A stretch of 64,000 bases of DNA from Anolis sagrei (taxonomy: Eukaryota > Chordata > Lepidosauria > Squamata > Anolidae), in assembly GCF_037176765.1 (NCBI RefSeq), contig NC_090021.1:60145453-60209452 (forward strand), given 5' to 3'. The notes below the pieces were generated by a model. It did not search any database. It was not told where the DNA came from and saw only the letters and a list, made by a program, of their open reading frames with translations. The position numbers and the translations under genes are program-made. Of this stretch, positions 55,330 to 64,000 are shown one piece after another. The first letter of the stretch is position 1. Each line of letters starts with the position of its first letter.

Positions 55330-55605
55330 TAAAGAATATGTGCAATTGACACCTACGTGCTTGGATCATGTAATTTTAATGTTTTTATTAGATGTTTTTA
55401 ATTCTTATATTTTATGTTTTAAATGTCCTTTTTTCTTATTTTATGGTGACTTGACCTATTATTTTTATGCACAGTTACATGGTGTTTTGGTTTACGTTTG
55501 TAAGGCATTGAATTTTGCCATTATTTATGTGTAAACTGCTTTGAGTCCCCCCACAGGTGAGGAAAGTGGTATATAAATACTGTAAATAAATAAATAATAA
55601 ATTAC
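55330..55605 (+). mobile_element. L2-type LINE 3' tail
   Basis: GGCATTGAATTTTGCCATTA, TGCTTTGAGTCCCCCCACAG and GTGGTATATAAATACTGTAA then (AAAT)n. The UTR part upstream is TTTTATG-rich. Confidence 0.75.
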
Positions 55606-55954
55606 TCAATTCCCTCTCCTTTCCCCTTCTGTACGGAAGCAGGTTAGAATGGCTATAATGTTTAAAACCATTAATTAATAGGAACTCGACAAGTCATTGC
55701 TTATGCAAATTCTGGTTATTGAACTCTAGTTGGGCAAAACAATCGGATCTAACTTTACAACTATTTAGGATTTCCCTCCTATTTTTCAAATTCACATGAA
55801 CATGAATATCCCTGAATATCATGGAATTTTCAAAAATGAAACTTACTCATGTGATTACTTCCTCTCAACATTTAGCTATTATGGGACAATTCCAAAACAT
55901 ATGTGTTAAGGAAGTGTCCGAGGTCAAGGTTTATTTCTTAACTGAAGTGCTTTG
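55606..55954. other. No gene or named repeat seen
   Basis: Nothing recognised. Confidence 0.35.
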
Positions 55955-56205
55955 AAGCAGAAATATTTGGGATTTCAGATTTTTTAAAATGTCAAAATAC
56001 TTGTATTTGCATATATAATAACATATCTTGGAGATTATACCCAAGACTAAATATGAAGTTGATGTATATTTCATATACACATAACCTGGGGGTAATTTTT
56101 TGCACAATATTTTTAACAATTTTGTGCATGAAAAAAGTTTGGATACATTGAACTATCAGAAAGCAAAGGTGTCATTGTCTCCGCCACCCATATGGATAAT
56201 TTCAG
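55955..56205 (-). mobile_element. TcMar-Tigger-like repeat, copy 2
   Basis: Follows copy 1 (23765): TTTGGGATTTCAGATTTTTT, TTGGAGATTATACCCAAGAC, TGTATATTTCATATACACAT, CACAATATTTTTAACAATTT and CAGAAAGCAAAGGTGTC. More diverged than copy 1. Confidence 0.62.
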
Positions 56206-56919
56206 ACACCCTCCAAATTTATATTTTTCCAGGTACAAAATTGTCCAAATGTCTTGCGCAGATCAACAGTGAAACTAAACACACACACACACACACTCCC
56301 CAGCATCCAATCATAATAAATCATTCAAAAGTTGTCCCCAAATCCTAGAAGTAAAAATTAAGCAAACTTCTGATAATTGTTTTCAGCTAACATTCTAAAA
56401 TTGCAAAGCAGCCAAATATGGAAAGTGCATGAACAAAAATTATCTCCTGCCCATCAGGTATTTCACACAATCATTTTCAGCATATCCATTCTTCAACACA
56501 TCTTTAGCAATTAACTAGTACACTTAACTACAATGATATTGCTTCTACAGTAGGTTCCTAGGTAACCAGAACCCATGGGGTTGGCAGATGCTAGATAAAT
56601 GTTCTTTCTGGTTGCTTGAGAGTTACTATTAAAATAGGCCTAATTAGTACCATATCTCACACTATACCATACCAGAAACTCTTTATTGGCTTAATATTAA
56701 TATTGAAATGCAGTATTGAAAGTAAATTAGGGCAAATAAAGATAATTTAAGATAATGTAACATTTCTGCTTAACATTGATTTTATTTTGATTTTGATTTA
56801 AACTATTATTTCCTCAATTTCTTGTCAGTTGCTTGAGAGTTCTGCCACTTAACTTCTGGTTAACTGACAGTCTACTGTAAGTCGATTTAAAAATACATTT
56901 TAAAATATACTTTAAAATG
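56206..56919. other. No gene or named repeat seen
   Basis: A (AC)n run at 56278-56297. Nothing else recognised. Confidence 0.4.
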
Positions 56920-57420
56920 AACTCTCTCAGAGATTAAATTCTTCTGGGGAGGCCTTACTCTCGGTTCCACCTCTTTCACAGGTGTGGTTGGTGGGCATGA
57001 GAGACAGGGCCTTCTCAGTGGTGGCCCCTCGGCTGTGAAACTCCCTCTCCAGTGAGATTAGACCAGCTCCTTCCCTTCTGGCCTTCAGAAAGAAAGTAAA
57101 AGTGTGGCTATGGAACCAAGCCTTCGGATAACTGTAGTGCAATAAAAGGATATGGAATATGTGCAATGACAACTGGAATGGCTCCAGATTACGATCTTGA
57201 ACTGCATGGTTTTCACAATTGGTGTAATGTTTAGATGTTTAATTTTTTTGGTTTTAATGTATTTTAACTGTATGTTGTTTTTATGGCATTTAATTGTTAC
57301 CTATGTGTAAATGCTGCTTTGAGTCCCCTTCGGGGAGAAGGAGAGGGATATATATATATATATAGAAAGAGAGAGAGAGAGAAAGAGAACATTAATTAAT
57401 TAAATAAATAAATAAAATAG
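56920..57420 (+). mobile_element. L2-type LINE 3' end with TA/GA microsatellite
   Basis: GGGGAGGCCTTACTCTCGGT, GGTTGGTGGGCATGAGAGAC, AGGGCCTTCTCAGTGGTGGC and GCTGTGAAACTCCCTCTCC correspond to the L2 C-terminal coding end. The 3' end GCTTTGAGTCCCCTTCGGGG runs into TATATA, GAGAGA and AAAT repeats (57350-57412). Confidence 0.82.
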
Positions 57421-58527
57421 AAAAACCTCCCCAAATGAGTAGTGGAGGAAAAGGTATATATTATTAGTTAGACCAAGAAGTACTGTTAATAGTGGTTTTA
57501 TCTTTTGAAAATAAATGTCAGGTCCTCACTCACACCAAATGTGGTGCTACAGCTACGATTGTTCTTTTAATGCATTAGCTCTCATTCTTTGACCTGTCCA
57601 CTTAAAAAGTCTTCCAATGGGTCATCTATAAATACGAAACTGGATCAGTGACTTCATGGGACTAGTTCAAAGTGTTTCTCTGTAAATGTTGCAAAAGAGA
57701 GAAAGACCATTTGCAATGTCTTTTGTGGCCCGCTGATTTCTGAAACTGAGCATCGAACTAACTCAGCCCTGTCTTTGCCCGGAGGGTGAACAATTACATA
57801 AAGTCTGTGTCATCCCACTTGTTAGAACGGTGGGTAAACAGCATGAGACAAAAGATAAAGCCAGCGCTCCTGTTCCTTGTCTCATGTGATGGATGAGTCA
57901 GGAACCTCCGGACAGCATGACGTGCAAAAACCAAAACACTGGGGCGGGTGAAAAACTCCTAGGAGAGAGTGGTGAAATGGCATCTACAAATGGTACTTGA
58001 CTGGGAGAAAACAGACATAACTATGCCTGCAAGCAAAATAGAAAGGTAAAAGGTTGTGTTTTTGTGCTTTCTTTTTTAGACTCCAGAGACATCTAGATGG
58101 TCTGGTTTTTTGTTCTTTTTAATCTCTAGTGTTTTCCAACTCAGTACACTGTTGGAAGTAGCAGAAAAGTTTGTTTGTTTTAGCAGGATTTTGATAAACC
58201 AATATTCAAAGACAAATTGATATTGTTAAGCAGGTCATCAACTTTGACTTCTGTTGAGAAAACTAATGCAAGACATTATGCTTTATTCTCCTTCACACAT
58301 TGCCAGTATTTTTTTCTCTATTTCCTTGTCAGCAAAAGCTTGTATGGTGGCGCAGACGTTCCTCCTATATTGCAATTGTGAAATTCCCCATCAGAATACC
58401 ACATCATGCAATATTTGCTGGAAAAAAGTGGTGATGTGACCAACCTATGTGAGTCCTTTGTAACATATCAGAAGAACCAGAGTATAAATTTATAATACAT
58501 GAATCAGTTGCATTGCTGGAAAAGACT
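57421..58527. other. Repeat-poor stretch, possible conserved block
   Basis: 57690-57960 (GGTGAACAATTACATAAAGT, CATGAGACAAAAGATAAAGC) contains no named repeat. Possible conserved non-coding DNA, unproven. Confidence 0.3.
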
Positions 58528-59947
58528 TGTTGTTGTTCATTTGTTCAGTCGTCTCCGACTCTTCGTGACCTCATGGACCAGCCCACGCCAGAGCTCCCTG
58601 TCGGCTGTCACCACCCCCAGCTCCTTCAAGGTCAGTCCAGTCACTTCAAGGATGCCATCCATTCATCTTGCCCTTGGTCGGCCCCTCTTCCTTTTTCCTT
58701 CCACTTTCCCTAGCATAATTGTCTTCTCCAGGCTTTGCTGTCTCCTCATGATGTGGCCAAAGTACTTCAACTTTGTCTCTAGTATCCTTCCCTCCAATGA
58801 GCAGTCGGGCTTTATTTCCTGGAGGATGGACTGGTTGGATCTTCTCACAGTCCAAGGCACTCTCAGAACTTTCCTCCAACACCACAGTTCAAAAGCATCT
58901 ATCTTCCTTCACTCAGCCTTCCCTAAGGTCCAGCTCTCACATCCGTAGGTTACTACAGGGAATACCATGGCTTTGACTAGGCAGATCTTTGTTGCCAGTC
59001 TGATGTCTCTACTCTTTACTATTTTATCGAGACTGGACATTGCTCTCCTCCCAAGAAGTAAGCGTCTTCTGATTTCCTGGCCACAGTCTGCATCTGCAGT
59101 AATCTTTGCACCTAGAAATACAAAGTCTGTCACGGCCTCCACGTTTTCTCCCTCTATTTTCCAGTTGCCAATCATTCTTGTTGCCATAATCTTGGGTTTT
59201 TTTATGTTTAGCTGCAACCCGGCTTTTGCACTTTCTTCTTTCACCTTGATTAGAAGGCTCCTCAGCTCCTCCTCGCTTTCGGCCATCAGAGTGGTGTCAT
59301 CTGCATATCTGAGGTTGTTAATGTTTCTTCCAGCAATTTTCACTCCAGCTTTGCATTCATCAAGCCCCGCACATCACATGATGTGTTCTGCATACAAGTT
59401 TAAAAGGTTGGGTGAGAGTATGCAGCCTTGCCGTACGCCTTTCCCAATCTTGAACCAGTCTGTTGTTCCGTGGTCAGTTCTTACTGTTGCTACTTGGTCC
59501 TTGTACAGATTCCTCAGGAGAGAGACAAGGTGGCTTGGGATGCCCATCCCACCAGGAACTTGCCACAATTTATTATGATCCACACAGTCAAAGGCTTTAG
59601 AGTAGTCAATGAAGCAGAAATAGATGTTTTTCTGAAACTCCCTGCCTTTCTCCATTATCCAGCAGATATTGGCAATCTGGTCTCTCGTTCCTCTGCCTTT
59701 TCTAAACCCAGCTTGAACATCTGGCAACTCTCGCTCCATGTATTGCTGGAGTCTTCCTTGCAGGATCTTGAGCATTACTTTATTGGCATGAGAAATAAGG
59801 GCCACTGTACGGAAGTTGGAGCAGTCTTTCGCATTTCCCTTTTTTGGTATGGGGATATAAGTTGACTTTTTCCAGTCTGATGGCCATTCTTGTGTTTTCC
59901 ATATTTGCTGGCATATGGCATGCATCACCTTGACAGCATCATCTTTT
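58528..59947 (-). mobile_element. Bov-B (RTE) LINE, 3' 1.4 kb, best-preserved copy
   Basis: Minus-strand coding: SDWKKSTYIPIPKKGNAKDC, DVQAGFRKGRGTRDQIANIC, FCFIDYSKAFDCVDHNKLW, TDWFKIGKGVRQGCILSP, NNLRYADDTTLMAESEEEL (catalytic YADD), VFPVVTYGCESWTLGKAE, then KKEEGPTKGK, a 3' UTR end and ATGAACAACAACAAG. One frame change lies near 59370-59374 and another near 58900. AAGACT on both sides (58522, 59948) may be the target duplication. 5'-truncated within the RT fingers. Confidence 0.93.
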
Positions 59948-60819
59948 AAGACTACAGCTTAGAAAATTGGAGAACAGGTTGGCCTACAACTCCCAAAATC
60001 CCCAGACAGCAAAATGTTGTCTGAGGGCCCTTCCACACAGACTTATATCCCAGAATATCAAGGCAGAAAATCCCTACGCAGGCCCTAAAATGCAGAAGGA
60101 ACCGGGTAAAAAGGAGGACGGGTTAGGGTTAGGGTTTCCGAAAATGCGTGCTGGATCACATTAATAGCTGAAAAACACAGGTTAAAAAGGTGTGTTTCAA
60201 ATATGAGAACGGCCCAAAAATGCTAAGCAGTGCATTTTAAACGTACTTTAAAATGTTAACAGAGGCTTCTGAATGATTCCAAGCAAGTCAATGGACCAAT
60301 TTTCTGTGACAGCAAAAGAAAAATCAGGGGACTCTGGTGTGTATGTCACAAACAGCCTTGGGAACTACATATGGATGTCCAATATTACAAAATGACAATT
60401 TAGATGATTCTTCTCTAAGCATGGTAAATAATAAAGGACCCCTGTTTCTAGGTCACTAGAACTTTCAAAACAGCTTTCTTCAAACTGGCCTCGTAATCCC
60501 CCCAAGTGATATTAAAGCTCACAAAATTAATAGATTTAACTGCATTGTTACAAGGATATCTTGGTTTAACAGTGTTATTTCATTAACAGAAATTTTGTAC
60601 CAGAGGAAGAAATAAAAATTTTCCTACCTCACAAAAAAAAAAAAAAAAAGACCAGCCCAACATGTTTAAAATATGCACCTGCAAAATAAAACAACCATGT
60701 CAGATACACTTTGTATGAGTAAACATGTTCAGTCTTCTAGACTCCAGAGACCATTGAAGGCTTCTTCCAAAATAAGTACACCTAGGAATGATTTTTCTTT
60801 TATTATTCTGAAGCCGCCT
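59948..60819. other. MITE scraps, telomere-like triplet, poly(A)
   Basis: CCTACAACTCCCAAAATCCC (about 59972) is one arm of a MITE. GGGCCCTTCCACACAGACTT at 60025 is one end of the 13943-type MITE. GGGTTAGGGTTAGGGTTT lies at 60119-60136. An A17 run is at about 60632. The rest is unrecognised. Confidence 0.5.
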
Positions 60820-61320
60820 ATTCCACTGTTGAATAGGTCCTACCAATAGTTTTTAGGCAGAATTTCTTTTCCATGAGTTTGAACCTACTCTAGAGCGATA
60901 GAAAACAAACTTGCCCTATTTAAACATAACTATCATGTAACCTCCTCTGCTTTAAGCTATACATACTCATTTTCCTAAGTCACTCCTTATAGGGCATAAT
61001 TTACAAATTTCTGAACATTTTGGTCGCTCTTTTCAGGATATGTTCCTGCTTGTCAATATCCTTCTTAGAAGTCCCCAGTGGCGCAATGGGTTAAACCCTT
61101 GTGCCGGCAGGACTGAAGACCAACAGGTTGCAGGTTCGAATACAGGGAGAGCACACATGAGCTCCATCTATCAGCTCCAGCTCCCCATGCGGGAACATGA
61201 GAGAAACCTCCCACAAGGATGATAAAACATCAAAACATCCAGCTGTCCCCTGGGCAACATCCTTGCAGATGGTCAATTCTCTCACACCAGAAGAGACTTG
61301 CAGTTTCTCAAGTCCCTCCA

Positions 61321-61354
<34 letters not shown>

Positions 61355-61665
61355 TCCTTCTTGGGTTTTTTTGGTGCCCAGAACTGGACACAGTATTTCA
61401 GATGAGGTCTGACCAAAGTACAACAGAGTGGGGATATGGCTTCCCTCAGTCTAGACATTATACTTCTATTGACACAGCCTAGAATTACACTGGCTTTTTA
61501 GCTGCTGCATCACACTGTAGATTCATGTGTATAAGACTCCTGATCCTTTCACACATACTGTTTTCAAACCAGGTGTGATCCATTCTATATTTGTATGTTT
61601 CATTTTTTTTCTGCCTTTACATTTATTCCTATTGAAATTCATATTATTATTTTTAGCCTGGCTCT
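60820..61665 (-). mobile_element. CR1 LINE 3' part, split by a Sauria SINE
   Basis: Antisense CR1: ATAACTATCATGTAACCTCC, TTGGTCGCTCTTTTCAGGAT, GTTCCTGCTTGTCAATATCC | GTGCCCAGAACTGGACACAG, AGATGAGGTCTGACCAAAGT, GACATTATACTTCTATTGAC, TTTTTAGCTGCTGCATCACA. It extends further 5' than the other CR1 pieces here. Well diverged. Confidence 0.88.
61067..61353 (+). mobile_element. Sauria SINE with (CA)n tail, in CR1
   Basis: CCCCAGTGGCGCAATGGG (A-box), GCAGGTTCGAATACAGGG (B-box), CATCAAAACATCCAGCTGTC and the Bov-B-like 3' end GACTTGCAGTTTCTCAAGTC, then about 15 CA units. ATCCTTCTT flanks it (61058-61066, 61354-61362). Mobilised in trans by Bov-B, as known for this family. Confidence 0.95.
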
Positions 61666-61674
61666 TGGACTTCA

Positions 61675-61870
61675 CTAAACTATAAATCTCATAATTCCTC
61701 AGAATGTTCCCATGGCAGTTATAGTGGAATTTAGTGCTATAACAGTATAGTGTATTAAAGTCCTCAGAGGCATTTTGTCTCCAGCATTCATTGGAACAGA
61801 TTGACATATTTGTATCACTAACCATGAGCCATTATAGTGATATCAAACTGCATTAATTCCTAAATGTAGA
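61675..61870. repeat. MITE remnant
   Basis: CTATAAATCTCATAATTCCT, CATGGCAGTTATAGTGGAAT and CATTATAGTGATATCAAACT, TGCATTAATTCCTAAATG form a loose inverted pair of the 17085 family. Confidence 0.5.
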
Positions 61871-63161
61871 TGCACCCGTAGTTTATGAGATGATATATTA
61901 CCAACTTCATTCTCTCAGTTAGTCTCTAAAGCACGGCAAAATCCCTTTGCATACTGGAACAGTAATGTTATTGCTGCCTGTGCCACTCAAGATAATGGAG
62001 TGGGAGTGCTTTGATGTCATTTTTTATATTGTGTGTGCTGTGATACAAGGTCTATGCTGAAACTTAATCCCTTCACAGTGAGTTTAGTGACATCTTTTGT
62101 TTGACAGTCATCATTCCTGCACAAGCTTTGATAAATGGGCTGTGATTTCTATAAATGATGGGGATATGTGTTTTTAATGACTTTTTCCCTTAGAATTTGG
62201 AAAAAAGTTATTTTTGGATTACAATTCTCAGATTCCGTCAGCCAGCATTGCAACAGGAAACTGGGAACGTACCAAGCCAAAAATGTATTTGCTGAATGGT
62301 TTTTATGCTAATATAAATTCCATTAAGTCAATAGATCTATTTTAGTTGGATCAAGCAATTGGTTTTATGCAATAATGTAATAAATCCCATTTTGCTTCCT
62401 GGAATGCTCCTGGGCATTGCAAGTTGCTTGCATTGTTTTTGTTTGTACTCTTAACAGACTACAGGCTGGAAGTGGAATGTCAATGTTTCTTTTAATGCTA
62501 CAGAATGTAAAGGGGTGAGGGAATTAAGCCTCCTCAAAGAATCAAATTTCATTTTCAGCAAATCAAACAATGGATTAGCTGTATTATTTTACATTTTCTG
62601 AAATGCAGCCAGCAATGTGTGAAATGATACAATGGAAATCCTGCTGAACATGCAAGAATATTTTGGGCCAGTCTCTTACCATTAGCTCTGGGGGAACTAA
62701 CATTCTTAGAAAAAGAGGCATGACCAATGCAGTGGCCGCATGCTTTTGCAAATACTTTAAGTCCTTCAATGAGTTTTGCTTCTAAGTAGACATGAATAGG
62801 ATTGGCACTATGACCAATTCCCTATGGTGTACTGTGAAGCAGTCTTTTTGAGAGCGGAAAATAGCCACTGCCATTGCTCTAAGGGAATTTGCTCAAGAAG
62901 GAATTAAAACATGCCACTGATCTTCCCCAATACAAAGGTGTAAGATATGACAGCATAGCTTCCAGTTATGCCAGAGGTCAGGAAACTGAATTTTAGACAT
63001 TCAGTGGGAATTTCTCTTTCTATCTTGTTTCAGACCTCCTTCCATAGGATCTAGCTTCCATGTTTATGATTTAACACCCAAATACTGGAGCATTATTTAA
63101 GTATGTGAGATACAATGATGCACAACACATAACTGCACATGTTGTTATGTGGCATTTTTGT
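61871..63161. other. Repeat-poor stretch, possible conserved block
   Basis: 61960-62430 (AAGATAATGGAGTGGGAGTG, TTGACAGTCATCATTCCTGC, AATGGGCTGTGATTTC) contains no named repeat. Candidate conserved non-coding DNA only. No exon recognised. Confidence 0.3.
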
Positions 63162-63173
63162 AGCAGACTCCTG

Positions 63174-63435
63174 GAGCCCCTGATGGCGCAATGGGTTAAA
63201 CCCTTGTGCCGGCAGGACTGAAGAACAACAGGTCGGAGGTTCGAATCCAGGAAGAGCGCAGATGAGCTCCCTCTGTCAGCTCCAGCTCCCCATGCGGGAT
63301 ATGAGAAAAGCCTCCCACAAGGATGGTAAAACATCAAAACATCTGGGTGTCCCCTGGGCAACAATCTTGCAGACGGCCAATATTCTCACACAAGAAGCAT
63401 CTTGAAGTTTCTCAAGTCACTCCTGACATTAAAAA
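63174..63435 (+). mobile_element. Sauria SINE
   Basis: GAGCCCCTGATGGCGCAATG (A-box), GGAGGTTCGAATCCAGG (B-box), CAGCTCCAGCTCCCCATGCG, CATCAAAACATCTGGGTGTC and the Bov-B-like end GAAGTTTCTCAAGTCACTCC. 12-bp duplication AGCAGACTCCTG (63162-63173, 63436-63447). Essentially full length. Confidence 0.95.
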
Positions 63436-63447
63436 AGCAGACTCCTG

Positions 63448-63868
63448 TGTGAATTGTTCCTTGTGGAGTCAAGTCAGTCTCATTTTTCTTTCTGCTGCAT
63501 TTTTGTGGGCAAATATCATTAAACTAGTATTGCTCTACATGATATTCCTTCTATTCAGTAAAGGCTGGATAACATCAGTGTGGCAAGTGTACAAATCATA
63601 ATTGTATGTTGCCTAATCCTTTCTGGATATCTTCACTCCAGAGGTTTCCTGGTGGTAAACCACAGGAGATAGTGGATAATAAAATGGGAGAAATGTAATG
63701 CAAGTTTATTTTTATAATTAACATCATGGCATCCTTACTTGGAGAATATTGCTAATTAAAACAATTAGGAACAATCTTTTTCCTGTTGTGTGGGCTCTAG
63801 AAACATGGAGCTGGCTTGAATGCTGAAATATTAACATTGTGGCAATCTACAGTGGTCATTTTATGTTA
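63448..63868. other. No gene or named repeat seen
   Basis: Nothing recognised. Confidence 0.35.
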
Positions 63869-64000
63869 TAGGAGACATTTAGGCTCTTCACACTAGAGCA
63901 TGGCTCTACTTTAAATCCGGTTTCTGCCATCTGCAGAATTCTGGGGTAGTTTAGTGAGGCCCAGGACTGTCTGGCTGAGCAGTTTAAAGGCCCCTCCGTA
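63869..64000. mobile_element. MITE arm running off the window
   Basis: TTTAGGCTCTTCACACTAGA, TAAATCCGGTTTCTGCCATC and GAATTCTGGGGTAGTTTAGT match one arm of a common lizard MITE. The other arm would lie beyond the window edge. Confidence 0.5.

Noticed and set aside
63174-63260. tRNA gene suggested by A-box and B-box
   Set aside because: It is the head of a Sauria SINE, with a Bov-B-like 3' end and target duplications.

Overview
The window looks like intergenic or intronic DNA from a squamate reptile, most likely an iguanian lizard close to Anolis. The case rests on the repeats, which I recognised by memory of family consensus features and did not search: Sauria-type tRNA SINEs, Bov-B, CR1, L2 and L1 LINEs, Penelope-like elements with a GIY-YIG domain, CORE-SINE/MIR-like and 5S rRNA-derived SINEs, and many non-autonomous hAT, PIF/Harbinger-like and TcMar-Tigger DNA transposons. 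I find no convincing host protein-coding gene, no functional tRNA or rRNA gene and no CRISPR array. Nearly all long open frames fall inside transposons, microsatellites or non-coding repeats.

Layout. 0-8 kb: an inverted-repeat element, a SINE split by a solo LTR, two possible micro-exons (2131 and 3292), a second SINE, an LTR-like block near 6 kb, a CORE-SINE and a hAT fragment. 9.8-14.4 kb: an L1 end carrying a hAT insertion, an old Bov-B copy, and a CR1 end carrying a MITE. 15-25 kb: a Penelope inverted repeat, several MITEs and SINEs, and a hAT inserted in a Tigger MITE with every junction visible (22184-23166). 26-33 kb: old SINEs (MIR-like and 5S-derived), L2 ends, a perfect hAT MITE, and a Penelope copy holding a LINE tail. 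33.7-37.2 kb: dense nesting (hAT in hAT; Penelope in hAT; L1-like and Penelope pieces). 37.9-48.5 kb: L2 pieces, an LTR, a hAT carrying CR1 and a polypurine tract, and a CR1 cut by about 1.9 kb of LTR-like DNA. 49-57.4 kb: a large palindromic element, a Tigger element, a GC-rich hairpin segment, a second copy of the small hAT, and L2 ends. 58.5-61.7 kb: the best-preserved Bov-B copy and a CR1 interrupted by a Sauria SINE. The remainder is repeat-poor DNA; a few stretches could be conserved regulatory sequence, which only an alignment can show.

There is no operon-like or cooperating gene set. The value of the window is its well-marked transposon stratigraphy: many insertions have readable target-site duplications, so relative ages can be ordered. 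Two DNA-transposon families (the hAT at 22402 and the Tigger-like copies at 23765 and 55955) resemble families I know from mammals, which raises horizontal transfer. I did not find a clearly new biological system.
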